Assembly: GCA_900470095.1 (NCBI GenBank)
Contig: UBZM01000030.1
Span: forward strand, 124,001-188,000
Origin: Hyphomicrobiales bacterium
Lineage (GTDB): Bacteria > Pseudomonadota > Alphaproteobacteria > Rhizobiales > Beijerinckiaceae
Length of the DNA: 64,000 nucleotides
Direction of reading: 5' to 3'
Shown here piece by piece: positions 1-7,900 of this stretch. Each line of letters opens with the position of its first letter. Positions within the stretch are counted from its first letter, which is position 1. The notes beneath the pieces were generated by a model. That model did not search any database and had not been told where the DNA came from. It saw only the letters and a program-made list of their open reading frames with translations. The position numbers and the translations under genes were made by a program.

Positions 1-1122
1 ATCTTCAAGGACCGTATCTCGGCAAGCTCCGACCGCACGGTCGCGCTGATGGAGCGCAACGGCGCGATCGTGCTCGGCAAATCCAACCTGTCGGAGCTTG
101 GCGGCGCCCAGACGACCAACAGCGTGCACGGCTCCACCCGCAATCCCTACGACACCCGCCTCACCTGCGGCGGCTCCTCGGGGGGTGCGGCCGTCGCGCT
201 CGCGACGGGCGAGGCCTGGCTCGCCCATGGCAATGATTATGGCGGCAGCCTGCGCATCCCGGCCGCCTTCTGCAATGTCGCGGGATTGCGGCCGACGCCG
301 GGCCGCGTGCCCCGAAAACATCTGGCAGACCCGTTCGACACGATCTTCGTCGAAGGACCGATGGCCCGCAACGTCGCCGACCTCGCCCTCTTCTTCGATG
401 CGATGACCGGCTTCGACCCCGGGGATTTCCTGACCGCCCCCTCGCAGCAGCCGCCCTTCCTCGAGGCCGCGCGGAAGCCGACCCGGCCGCAGCGCCTCGC
501 CATCTCCGCCGATCTCGGCGCGCTTCCGGTCGCGGCGCCGATCCGGCAGGCGATCGCGAGCCTGGCGCAGGTGCTGGTGCGGGCCGGTATCGCCGTCCAT
601 CATGGCGCCCCCGACGTGACGGGTGCCATGGAAACCTTTCGGGTGCTGCGCGGCGAGAGCTTCTTTGCGACCTGGGAGCCGTTGGTCGACGCACACCGCG
701 CCAGATTCCCCGCGCCGGTGATGGAGGATATCCTGCGCGGGCGCGACCAGTCCGGCCGCGCGATCGCAGCCGCCAATCGCAGCCGCTCCGACCTCTACCG
801 CAAGGCCGTGGCCTTCCTCGATCAGCATGATTTCCTGATCTGCCCGGCCACCCAGGCCATGCCCTTCCCGATCGAGACGCTGTTCCTCAGCGAGATCGAG
901 GGCCAGCCAATGCAGGACTATCTCGACTGGATCTCGATCACCGCGATCTGGTCGCTGACCGGTTTGCCCGCGTTGTCGATCCCGATTGGCTTCTCCAAGG
1001 ACGGCCTGCCGATCGGCGTCCAGATTCTGGCGCATGGCGGACGCGAGGCCGAGCTGTTTCGCCTCGGCGCCTGGATCGAGCGCGAGCTCGCCTTGCCCCG
1101 GGCGCCGATCGATCCGCGATGA
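1..1122 (+). CDS. Amidase (amidase signature family), 5' end outside window
   Basis: The reading frame is open from the first base, so the N-terminus lies upstream; 373 residues are visible. The amidase-signature core is clear: a glycine/serine-rich GGSSGG loop carrying the cis-serine is followed by GGSLRIPA, whose serine is the expected nucleophile. The catalytic lysine of the Ser-cisSer-Lys triad normally lies earlier and is probably outside the window. The C-terminal 'GLPALSIPIGF...GLPIGVQILA' block is typical of the family. These enzymes hydrolyse amides to acid and ammonia in the cytoplasm; the substrate cannot be read from sequence. The stop overlaps the next gene's ATG (ATGA), so the two are probably translationally coupled. 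Confidence 0.9.
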   Translation: MFKDRISASSDRTVALMERNGAIVLGKSNLSELGGAQTTNSVHGSTRNPYDTRLTCGGSSGGAAVALATGEAWLAHGNDYGGSLRIPAAFCNVAGLRPTPGRVPRKHLADPFDTIFVEGPMARNVADLALFFDAMTGFDPGDFLTAPSQQPPFLEAARKPTRPQRLAISADLGALPVAAPIRQAIASLAQVLVRAGIAVHHGAPDVTGAMETFRVLRGESFFATWEPLVDAHRARFPAPVMEDILRGRDQSGRAIAAANRSRSDLYRKAVAFLDQHDFLICPATQAMPFPIETLFLSEIEGQPMQDYLDWISITAIWSLTGLPALSIPIGFSKDGLPIGVQILAHGGREAELFRLGAWIERELALPRAPIDPR

Positions 1123-2225
1123 GCGCGACGGAGGGCCAAGGACCCGCGCCCTTGCCCGCCGCCCTGCCCCGGCGCGCCGTCGGCACTCTCGCGCCGAGCC
1201 TGCTCGGCTTTGGTGGAGCGCCCTTGGGCGATCTCTACCAGCGCCTCGACGAGAGCACGGCCCGGGCGACCGTGCACGCGGCCCTCGCTGCCGGGATCGA
1301 TCTCATCGATACGGCGCCGCTCTACGGTCGCGGCCTCTCGGAGCACCGCATCGGCGCCGCCCTGCGCGACGTCCCGCGCGACAGCGTCATCCTGTCGAGC
1401 AAGGTCGGGCGCTGGATGGATCCGACGCTCCCGCCTCAGGACGGTTCCGGCTATCTGGGCGGACTGCCGCACCGGGCAGTGATCGACTATTCCTATGATG
1501 GCGCCATGCGCTCCTTCGAGCAGTCGCTCCTGCGCCTCGGCACCGACCGGATCGACATCCTGCTGATCCACGATATCGATGTCTGGACCCATGGCGCAGA
1601 GGCCGAGCAGCGCTTTTCCGAGGCGATGAACGGCGCCTATCGTGCACTCGACCGCTTGCGGAGCTCGGGCGCGGTCAAGGCCATCGGCATCGGCGTCAAT
1701 GAGGCGCAGATGTGCGAACGCTTTGCCCATGCTGGCGATTTCGACGTGATGATGCTGGCCGGGCGCTACACGCTGCTCGAACAGGGCGCGCTCGACAGCT
1801 TTCTGCCGCTCGCCCTGCGCAGGAATATCGCCGTCCTGCTCGCCGGCGTCTTCAATTCCGGCATTCTCGCCACCGGCGCCCGCCCCGGCGCCTATTACGA
1901 TTACCGCGCCGCGCCGCCGGACATCCTGGCGCGGGTCGCCCGGATCGGGGAGATCTGTCGGGCGCATGACGTCGCCCTGCCGCAGGCTGCGCTCGCCTTC
2001 TGCGCCGCCCACCCGGCGGTCGCCAGCATCGTGCTGGGCGCAGTGACGCCGGGCGAGATCAGCCGGAACGTCGCTTCGCTGCTTGCGCCCGTGCCATCGG
2101 CGCTCTGGCGCGACCTCAAGGCCCAGGGCCTGCTGCCCGCCGGGGCACCGACCCCGGAACGCTCGGGCCCAGCGCCTTCCGCCAGCGCAATCGCCGCTCC
2201 CTTGGCGAACTCCCGTCCGGAGTGA
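1119..2225 (+). CDS. Aldo/keto reductase
   Basis: A 368-residue NAD(P)-dependent TIM-barrel oxidoreductase. The N-terminal LGFGGAPLG strand and the catalytic tetrad are visible: Asp and Tyr in DTAPLYGRG, Lys in SSKVGR and His in LLIHDID. The C-terminal 'AALAFCAAHPAVASIVLGAVTPGEI' block is the usual cofactor-binding end. Overall it most resembles the D-threo-aldose/L-fucose dehydrogenase and pyridoxal dehydrogenase branch. The ATG overlaps the amidase stop by four bases, so they form one operon, perhaps for one amide-containing carbohydrate or vitamin-like substrate; that link is inference. Confidence 0.88.
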   Translation: MSATEGQGPAPLPAALPRRAVGTLAPSLLGFGGAPLGDLYQRLDESTARATVHAALAAGIDLIDTAPLYGRGLSEHRIGAALRDVPRDSVILSSKVGRWMDPTLPPQDGSGYLGGLPHRAVIDYSYDGAMRSFEQSLLRLGTDRIDILLIHDIDVWTHGAEAEQRFSEAMNGAYRALDRLRSSGAVKAIGIGVNEAQMCERFAHAGDFDVMMLAGRYTLLEQGALDSFLPLALRRNIAVLLAGVFNSGILATGARPGAYYDYRAAPPDILARVARIGEICRAHDVALPQAALAFCAAHPAVASIVLGAVTPGEISRNVASLLAPVPSALWRDLKAQGLLPAGAPTPERSGPAPSASAIAAPLANSRPE

Positions 2226-2310
2226 GGTGATCACGATCCTCAGACGCGGCGGCCGCGCTCCACCATTCGAGCAGGCAGAGCGTGAACACGACGAAGCGGT
2301 TCCAAATACA

Positions 2311-2343
2311 AAAGGCCCGCCATTCCCCTCGAAACGGCGGGCC
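2311..2343 (-). terminator. Hairpin with U-tract ending the PGYGPR-repeat gene
   Basis: An 8-bp GC stem (GGCCCGCC at 2314-2321 pairing with GGCGGGCC at 2336-2343) has a 14-nt loop. Read on the minus strand it is followed by TTTTGTATTT, a good intrinsic-terminator tail. It lies between the convergent aldo/keto reductase and the minus-strand repeat-protein gene and most likely serves the latter. Confidence 0.65.
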
Positions 2344-2426
2344 ACGATCGGCAAAGCGGACAGGGATATTCCCCCTGGAGAATGATCAGGCCTGCCCGGG
2401 ACGGGCGTGTCCGGACAGGCTTTGGA

Positions 2427-2789
2427 TCACCAGCGTTCGTAATATCCGGGACGCGGACCGTAACCAGGGCGCGGTCCGTAGCCGGGGCGCGGGCCATACC
2501 CAGGGCGAGGTCCATAGCCAGGACGCGGTCCGTAACCGGGACGTGGGCCGTAGCCAGGACGGTGGCCATAGCCGCCGCGACCATAGCGCTGCTGGCGGTT
2601 GGCTTCCTGCATCATCATCAGCCGGCGCTCCTTGGCGGCGGTCATGCTGTATTCGGCTGGCTGCCGGTCGAGGCCGGCGGCCAGGCCAGCGGGTAAAGCT
2701 TCGGCACTGGCGGGCGTAGGAGAGGCAACGGCTGCACCTGCGATCGCGATCGCACCCAGCACGCTCGCAAGGAAGGTCTTTCGGTTCAT
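2427..2789 (-). CDS. Secreted PGYGPR-repeat protein, unknown function
   Basis: A 120-residue protein with a Sec signal peptide (MNRKTFLASV... ending near ASA-EA, residue 30). A short polar region follows, with an RRLMMMQEANRQQR stretch, and the C-terminal third consists of tandem hexapeptides rich in Gly, Pro, Tyr and Arg. The start at 2789 is chosen because it places the signal peptide at the N-terminus; upstream in-frame codons would add an unlikely 58-residue extension. Gly/Tyr-rich repeats suggest an extended envelope or matrix-associated protein, but no family function can be assigned. Confidence 0.75.
   Translation of the reverse strand: MNRKTFLASVLGAIAIAGAAVASPTPASAEALPAGLAAGLDRQPAEYSMTAAKERRLMMMQEANRQQRYGRGGYGHRPGYGPRPGYGPRPGYGPRPGYGPRPGYGPRPGYGPRPGYYERW
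2445..2570 (-). repeat. Seven tandem 18-bp units coding GPRPGY
   Basis: Seven in-frame 18-bp units. Read on the minus strand, the first encodes GHRPGY and the next six GPRPGY. The units differ only at scattered, mostly synonymous positions, so they are old enough to have drifted but still in phase. Copy-number change by slippage would keep the frame. Confidence 0.9.
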
Positions 2790-2993
2790 CTCGGATCCAA
2801 TCTTCAAGGCCGCGTCGCGGCAAAACACAACAACTCCGCGTTGCGGGGGAATCATAGCAACACGGTTGTAACTGATTTGTTCCCGCGCTGGGCGCATGCG
2901 GGGCGCATCGCCTTCGTCTTGTGCGTTGCAGCATAAATAGTCATATAGGGACTGCCTAAGCACCCTCCCTCACAATCTGAAAGGAGAGATTCG

Positions 2994-3119
2994 ATGCTGG
3001 ACAGGCACGGTTCCGACTGCGTAGTCGAGACAGAACGCGAGCCCCAAGAGGACCACGAGGAGCAGCAGGACGAGACGGTTTTCTCGCCCCGCGCCTATCA
3101 GGAAGGTTTCTGGAGCTAG
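2994..3119 (+). CDS. Small acidic protein (41 aa), hypothetical
   Basis: A 41-codon frame starts at ATG 2994 behind a near-ideal Shine-Dalgarno sequence (AAAGGAGAG, about 6 nt upstream) and ends at TAG 3117-3119. The product is strongly acidic in the middle (runs of Glu, Asp and Gln around EPQEDHEEQQDE), has one Cys, and ends in an aromatic Tyr-Gln-Glu-Gly-Phe-Trp-Ser tail. There is no signal peptide or membrane segment. I do not recognise a family. The ribosome-binding site is the main reason to accept it as real. Confidence 0.6.
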   Translation: MLDRHGSDCVVETEREPQEDHEEQQDETVFSPRAYQEGFWS

Positions 3120-3167
3120 ACCGAAACAAGGACGTTACAGAGAGATCGGCGGCGGGCGGCCATTGGC

Positions 3168-4700
3168 TTAGCCTGCCGCCTGCGAGGGCCGAAACGCCCA
3201 TGCTGCGCCTGCACAAAGCAGCAGGGCCAGCCCCACACCGAAGGCGCCAGCGCCGTTCAGCCCCGCGACAAAGGCACTGCGGGCAGCGTCCATGAACCGG
3301 CCGGCAAGGCCCTGTTCAAGCGTCAAAGCATAGGCTGCGGTCAGGCCGAAGGACTGCGCCGTTCCAGGCGGCGCACCGACTGGAACAAGCCCGGCCATTT
3401 CCAGGCGATAGAGACCTGCGGCGAGGCTTCCGATCACGGCAAGCCCCATCGCCATGCCGAGTTCGCCACTCATTCCCGACAAGGCGGAGGCTTCTCCCGA
3501 GCGGGAATCAGGCGCCGCACTCAGGATCAGGGTGACGAGCAAGGGCATCGCCCCGCCGACCCCGACCGAGGTCAGCCCGAGCCCGGCAAGCAGCAGCGCA
3601 GGATTCGTCTCCGGCGTCACCATAGCCAGGATGAGGAAGCCGGTCGCGGCGACCAGCATCTGGCCGGCGATGGTCCGGTCCGGCCTTGCCCGGCGCGCGA
3701 TGGCAGGGGCAAGGAGCGACGCTGCGATCCCCGCCAGGCTCGGCGGCAGCAGGGCGAGCCCCGCCGCGAGCGGCGACAGGCCGGCGATGATCTGCAGATA
3801 TTGCGTGGCGAGAAAGAACGGCGCGGCGACGGCGAAGATCGCGCCAAACTGGGTCAGGAGCCCGATTCCGACCCGACGACTGGCGAACAGCCTGAGATCC
3901 AGCATCGGATCCGGCAGCCGGCGCTGGCGGCGGATGAAGAGCAACCCCAACCCTGCCGAGATGGCGACTGCGATCAGGGCCGTTGCGTCAGGCCCCGCTG
4001 CTGCGAACTGCTTGATCGCAAGAATCCCCGCCAGGATCGCGGGCAGGAACAGGGCCGCGCTGACGATCTCAAGCCGCCCGGCCGCGTCGTTGCGGCTTTC
4101 CGGCAGCAGGAATGGCCCGGCGATCAGGAGGAGCAGCATCACCGGGAGATTGATCAGGAAGACCGCTCCCCACCAGAAATGCTCGAGCAGGGCTCCACCG
4201 AGCAAGGGGCCGATCGCGGTTCCGCCGACGAACATCGCGCTCCAGACCGCAATGGCGAAGGCGCGCTGCGCCTCCACGCGGAACATGGTGGTGAGAAGCG
4301 CGAGCGTCGAGGGCATCAGCGCGGCCGCGGAAAGCCCCAGCATGGCGCGGGCGCCGATCAGCATGGCCGGGCTTTGCGCAAAAGCGGCCAGGACGGAGGC
4401 GGCCCCGAATGCGGCTGCGCCCAGCAGCAACAGCCGGCGCCGGCCGATCCGGTCGCCGAGCGTGCCCATCACCACGAGCCCGCCTGCGATCATGAAGCCG
4501 TAGATATCGATGATCCATAAAAGCGCGGTCGCGCCGGGCAGCAGCTCGCGCGTCAGATGCGGCACCGCCAGATGCAGCACGGTCATGTCGACGGAAAGCA
4601 GGAGGGTGGGAAGGGAAAGGACGGCGAGGCCGAGCCAGTCGCGCAGACGCGCGCGTTCGGGCAGGTCCCGCGATGGGGCGGCGTTTGCGACAGTGCTCAT
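3168..4700 (-). CDS. MFS multidrug efflux transporter, DHA2 (14-TM) family
   Basis: A 510-residue polytopic inner-membrane protein with about 14 hydrophobic segments. Motif A appears as GTLGDRIGRRR between TM2 and TM3, and the N-terminus (LLLSVDMTVLHLAVPHL) matches QacA/SmvA-type drug/H+ antiporters that export cationic compounds. The start at 4700 is preferred over an in-frame one nine codons upstream because AAGGAGCC sits just before it. It is transcribed divergently from soxR, and the shared intergenic region holds a sox-box-like palindrome placed between its -35 and -10, so redox-active drugs are the likely inducers. Confidence 0.88.
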   Translation of the reverse strand: MSTVANAAPSRDLPERARLRDWLGLAVLSLPTLLLSVDMTVLHLAVPHLTRELLPGATALLWIIDIYGFMIAGGLVVMGTLGDRIGRRRLLLLGAAAFGAASVLAAFAQSPAMLIGARAMLGLSAAALMPSTLALLTTMFRVEAQRAFAIAVWSAMFVGGTAIGPLLGGALLEHFWWGAVFLINLPVMLLLLIAGPFLLPESRNDAAGRLEIVSAALFLPAILAGILAIKQFAAAGPDATALIAVAISAGLGLLFIRRQRRLPDPMLDLRLFASRRVGIGLLTQFGAIFAVAAPFFLATQYLQIIAGLSPLAAGLALLPPSLAGIAASLLAPAIARRARPDRTIAGQMLVAATGFLILAMVTPETNPALLLAGLGLTSVGVGGAMPLLVTLILSAAPDSRSGEASALSGMSGELGMAMGLAVIGSLAAGLYRLEMAGLVPVGAPPGTAQSFGLTAAYALTLEQGLAGRFMDAARSAFVAGLNGAGAFGVGLALLLCAGAAWAFRPSQAAG

Positions 4701-4731
4701 CAGGGCTCCTTGCGGCTGTGTCGCCATGCTT

Positions 4732-4762
4732 GTAAAAGTTCAAGTGAGCTTGAAGTAAAGGC
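4732..4762 (-). promoter_or_regulatory. SoxR-type operator in a long-spacer promoter
   Basis: GTTCAAGTGAGCTTGAAG (4738-4755) contains the inverted repeat TTCAAG-N4-CTTGAA and closely resembles the enterobacterial soxbox CCTCAAGTTAACTTGAGG. On the minus strand it lies between TTTACT (-35) and TACAAG (-10) separated by 19 bp, the over-long spacing that MerR-family activators correct. It points at the efflux gene. The soxR start is only about a dozen bases on the other side. Confidence 0.75.
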
Positions 4763-4767
4763 CCGAA

Positions 4768-5235
4768 ATGCAAGCCCTTCGCCCACCTGCCGCGATGCTG
4801 ACGATCAACCAGGTGTCGCGACGCAGCGGCGTCGCCTCCTCCGCCCTGCGCTATTACGAGGAGCGCAAGCTGATCGTCTCGGAGCGGGCGGGATCAGGCC
4901 ACAGGCGCTTTCACCGTTCGGTGCTGCGCCGCGTCGCCTTCATCGTGTTTGCGCAACGCGTCGGGCTGTCCCTCGACGAGATCGGCGAGGAACTCGCCAA
5001 ACTGCCGACCGACCATGTTCCAGGCGGAGCGGATTGGTCGCGCCTTTCCGAAAGCTGGCAGCGGCGCATCGATGCGCGCATTGCCGAGCTCGAACGGCTG
5101 AAACAGGGGCTGTCCAGCTGCATCTCCTGCGGCTGCCTCTCGCTCGAGAGCTGCCGCATGACGAACCCCGCGGACCGGGCCTCGCGGCTAGGCCCCGGTC
5201 CGCGCTACTGGGTAGGACAGGCGGGCGGTCGTTGA
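4768..5235 (+). CDS. soxR: Redox-sensing MerR-family activator SoxR
   Basis: 155 residues. The N-terminal MerR helix-turn-helix (LTINQVSRRSGVASSALRYYEERKL) is followed by a dimerisation helix and a C-terminal cysteine cluster, Cys118-x2-Cys121-x-Cys123-x5-Cys129 (CISCGCLSLESC). This is the [2Fe-2S] ligand set that defines SoxR. It senses redox-cycling compounds and activates target promoters. The first ATG (4768) is very close to the promoter elements, so the mRNA may be leaderless; an internal ATG at 4795 is an alternative. It is divergent from an MFS pump, the arrangement common outside enterobacteria, where SoxR controls efflux rather than soxS. Confidence 0.92.
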   Translation: MQALRPPAAMLTINQVSRRSGVASSALRYYEERKLIVSERAGSGHRRFHRSVLRRVAFIVFAQRVGLSLDEIGEELAKLPTDHVPGGADWSRLSESWQRRIDARIAELERLKQGLSSCISCGCLSLESCRMTNPADRASRLGPGPRYWVGQAGGR

Positions 5236-5378
5236 AGCTCCCGGAAGCGAGGCGACGCCTCCACGGATGCTTCTCCCCGGCAGAAAGCGCCCAAGACGGC
5301 TTGCCCCCAAGAGACCGCAACCGAGGTTGCCGCTCCGCACCGCCCGGGCCGCGCCCTGGCGACGGGAACGAATGGCAC

Positions 5379-6737
5379 TCACCCGGCGGTCGGCTTCAGA
5401 CCGGGGAGCTGCACCCGGACCTCGAGGCCATCCGCCTGCCCCGGGGCGGGCGAGCAGAAGATGACCTCGCCGCCGACACCCCGCATGATCGTCTGCACGA
5501 TCGAGAGGCCGAGCCCGGAGCCATCGGCCATGGTCGTGCCGCGCGCGAAGCGGTGCGTCATGCCGGCGAGGACTTCCTGCGACAGCACCGGCCCGTGGCT
5601 GGTCACGCTGAAGCGCCCGTCCTGCGTCAAGGTCACCCGTACCGGCCCGGTGCGAGCGCCATGTTTCAGTGCATTCTCGATCAGGTTGCGCGCGAGGATC
5701 GCAAAGGCGTCGATGTCCAGCGTCGAGACGAACCGCTCCCCAGCCGGCAGCGAGAGCTCGATCCTGCCCTGGGCCTCGAGATCATGCAGGACGATGGCGA
5801 GAACCGGCACGAGGTCCTCCGGCGCGCCGGACAGCAAACCGGCGCCTTCCGCCTTGGCGAGCTGAAGCAGCTTCTCGGTCAGGCGCGCCAGCCGTTGCAG
5901 CGCCGTCTCGATTTCCCTGGTACGGGCGCGGGCCGGCCCCTCGGGAAGCTCGGCCCTGAGGCGCTGGGTCTGCGCGAGGGCGGCAGCGACCGGCGTGCGC
6001 AATTCATGCGCGCTGTTGGCGGTGAAGCTGCGCTCGGCATCCAGCGCCCGCCGCATCCGCACCATCAGCGCATTCACAGCCTCTGCCACCGGCGCGATTT
6101 CAGAGGGCAGCGCCGCAATGGCGACCGGCGCCAGATGAGCATCGCCGCGCGCCTCGATCTCGTGCCTGAAGGCCACGACCGGCCGTAGGGTGAAGGCGAC
6201 CAGCGCCCAGGTTCCGGCGATGCCGAGCGGCAAGAGCAGCAGCAGCGGCCAGGCGAGCACCTTGATGGCGTCGCGCACCGCATTCTGGCGATGGCCCGGT
6301 CGCTCGGCGGCCGTGACGATCAATGTGCCGCTGACGGCGACCTCCGTGTAGAGCCGCGAACTCGGCCCGTCGCTGAAGCCATGCGCGGGGTTTGGGGGAA
6401 ATTGCGCCGGGTCTGCGTCATGCGACTGGAGCAGGCTGCGCCCAGCCGCATCGCGCACGACATAGGTGATGTATTCGCGATGTGCGCCGACCGATGCGAT
6501 CTGCTGGGGCCCGGGTTCTGCATCCGCATCGCGATTGAGAACCTCGGTATAGGCCAGCGGCAGCACGCGCTGGACCACCTCCTGCAAGGCACTGTCGAAG
6601 ACCTCGTCGATCTCATGGCGCAGGAGCAAGCCCGCGCCCAGCGTTGCCAGCAGCCACAGCGCCATGACGCCGCCGGTCAGGGACAAGGCGAGCCGGCGCT
6701 GCAGGCTGCCCCTGGGCGGCAGCGCGAATATCGTCAT
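5379..6737 (-). CDS. Two-component sensor histidine kinase
   Basis: 452 residues. TM1 is near residues 18-39 and TM2 near 160-182, enclosing a periplasmic sensor domain of about 120 residues. A HAMP-like region follows, then the H-box with phospho-acceptor His244 (SFTANSAHELRTPVAAAL), an N-box (RNLIENALKHG) and a G-box (DGSGLGLSIV). It resembles the QseC/PmrB-type kinases. The start at 6737 overlaps the response-regulator stop by four bases, so the pair is co-translated. The open frame continues upstream through the regulator, but that part is out-of-frame translation of it. The ligand is unknown; divergent genes suggest a redox or metal signal. Confidence 0.9.
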   Translation of the reverse strand: MTIFALPPRGSLQRRLALSLTGGVMALWLLATLGAGLLLRHEIDEVFDSALQEVVQRVLPLAYTEVLNRDADAEPGPQQIASVGAHREYITYVVRDAAGRSLLQSHDADPAQFPPNPAHGFSDGPSSRLYTEVAVSGTLIVTAAERPGHRQNAVRDAIKVLAWPLLLLLPLGIAGTWALVAFTLRPVVAFRHEIEARGDAHLAPVAIAALPSEIAPVAEAVNALMVRMRRALDAERSFTANSAHELRTPVAAALAQTQRLRAELPEGPARARTREIETALQRLARLTEKLLQLAKAEGAGLLSGAPEDLVPVLAIVLHDLEAQGRIELSLPAGERFVSTLDIDAFAILARNLIENALKHGARTGPVRVTLTQDGRFSVTSHGPVLSQEVLAGMTHRFARGTTMADGSGLGLSIVQTIMRGVGGEVIFCSPAPGQADGLEVRVQLPGLKPTAG

Positions 6738-7423
6738 GGCCTCGCCTTGCCCGATCCCGCCGCGGGTGTGGCACCAAGACGATAGCCCATGCCGCGCACG
6801 GTCTCGATCACATGGGCGCCGAGCTTCTTGCGCAGGCGCCCGACATAGACCTCGATCGTGTTGCTCTCGACCTCGGAATCGAAGGCGTAGAGCCGCTCTT
6901 CGAGCAGCGCCTTGGAGCAAAGCATGGCCGGGCGCTGGATGAAGGCGTCGAACAGGGCCCATTCGCGCGCGGTCAGGGCGATGCTGCGGCCATCCCTGGT
7001 GATGGTGCGCGCCGCAAGATCGAGCGTCAGATCTCCGACCCGCAGCAGGGGATTGGGATTGCCGCCGTAGCGGCGCGCCACGGCGCTCAGGCGTGCGGAA
7101 AGCTCCGCCAGATCGAACGGCTTGACGAGATAATCGTCGGCCCCGGCGTTCAACCCCGCGATCCGGTCCGAGACCTGGTCGCGTGCGGTCAGGACGATCA
7201 CCGGGGTCGCATCGCCGGCCTGCCGTCTGGCGCGCAGCAGGTCGAGCCCTCGGCCATCCGGCAGCATCAGGTCGAGCAGGATCAGGTCGTAGCTCGCAAG
7301 CCGGATGAACTCCCTGGCATCCGCAATCCGGCTTGCCCAATCCACGCCATGTCCGTCGGCGGCAACCTGGTCGCGCACCGCTGGACCCAGGATCGGATCG
7401 TCCTCGACGAGAAGCACACGCAT
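6734..7423 (-). CDS. OmpR-family response regulator
   Basis: 229 residues. The receiver domain begins MRVLLVEDDP, with phospho-acceptor Asp51 (LILLDLMLPDGRG) and the conserved Lys in YLVKPF. The C-terminal OmpR/PhoB winged helix (LTAREWALFDAFIQRP... VYVGRLRKKLG...TVRGMGYRLG) is intact. The start at 7423 gives the usual N-terminus and avoids a 16-residue extension. It is first in a two-gene operon with the kinase and diverges from PepSY, b561 and VIT genes across a region with paired 11-bp-spaced repeats that fit its expected operator. Confidence 0.92.
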   Translation of the reverse strand: MRVLLVEDDPILGPAVRDQVAADGHGVDWASRIADAREFIRLASYDLILLDLMLPDGRGLDLLRARRQAGDATPVIVLTARDQVSDRIAGLNAGADDYLVKPFDLAELSARLSAVARRYGGNPNPLLRVGDLTLDLAARTITRDGRSIALTAREWALFDAFIQRPAMLCSKALLEERLYAFDSEVESNTIEVYVGRLRKKLGAHVIETVRGMGYRLGATPAAGSGKARP

Positions 7424-7470
7424 GCCGGGTTCCGCAGCCTCCGGGGGACCATTCGCCCGTCTATGGCACA

Positions 7471-7525
7471 AAGCTGACAGCGGGCTGAACGCAATCGCAT
7501 CCGCCGTTCAGGTGGGTGTCAGCTT
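7471..7525. promoter_or_regulatory. Predicted operator for the adjacent OmpR-family regulator
   Basis: AAGCTGACA (7471-7479) and CTGAACG (7485-7491) are mirrored by CGTTCAG (7505-7511) and TGTCAGCTT (7517-7525), with five unpaired bases inside each arm. Each arm therefore holds two GCTGA-type half-sites 11 bp apart, the direct-repeat geometry OmpR-family dimers bind, and the two dimer sites face opposite ways. Position between the divergent start codons fits control of both operons. Confidence 0.6.
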
Positions 7526-7572
7526 GGCGTGATGGAAGGGGCCATCGCCGCACCCTGTGGAGGACAGGTTTC

Positions 7573-7848
7573 ATGAACCGCACCCTGCCAGCCGCCGCAC
7601 TTGCACTCCTTGTAGGCGTGGCGCCCCCCGCATTCGCCGGCCAGCGCTGCCTTGCTCCGATGACGGAGTGGAAGCCGCGCGAGGCACTGGTCGAAAAGCT
7701 CCGTGCCGAAGGCTGGACCATCATGCGGATCAAGACAGACCATGGCTGTTACAAGGTCCGTGCGGCCGATGACGCCGGGCACCGCGTCAAGGCGAAATTC
7801 GACCCCGCAACGCTCGAACGTCTCGCGCGGGATGACGACGACGACTGA
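7573..7848 (+). CDS. Periplasmic PepSY-domain protein
   Basis: 91 residues. A signal peptide (MNRTLPAAALALLVGVAPPAFA) is followed by one PepSY-like domain: a helix (EWKPREALVEKLRAEGW) and a small sheet with TDHGCYKVRAADDAGHRVKAKFDPAT. The end is an acidic Asp tail. A good SD (GGAGGACAGG) precedes ATG 7573. Small PepSY proteins of this kind are commonly next to two-component systems and cytochrome b561 genes, as here, and are thought to bind or modulate periplasmic partners; the exact role is unknown. Confidence 0.8.
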   Translation: MNRTLPAAALALLVGVAPPAFAGQRCLAPMTEWKPREALVEKLRAEGWTIMRIKTDHGCYKVRAADDAGHRVKAKFDPATLERLARDDDDD

Positions 7849-7900
7849 CCAGCCGTCAGGCCCCGCCCCAGCTCTCAGCTCCCGCCATGAGGACTTCATC

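Noticed and set aside
2445-2570. Regular 18-bp repeats resembling a CRISPR array
   Set aside because: Units are contiguous, in frame and lack spacers; no cas genes are near.
5379-7340. An apparent 653-residue fusion upstream of the sensor kinase
   Set aside because: The extra N-terminal part is out-of-frame translation of the response regulator; the kinase start at 6737 gives a normal two-helix sensor and an ATGA overlap.
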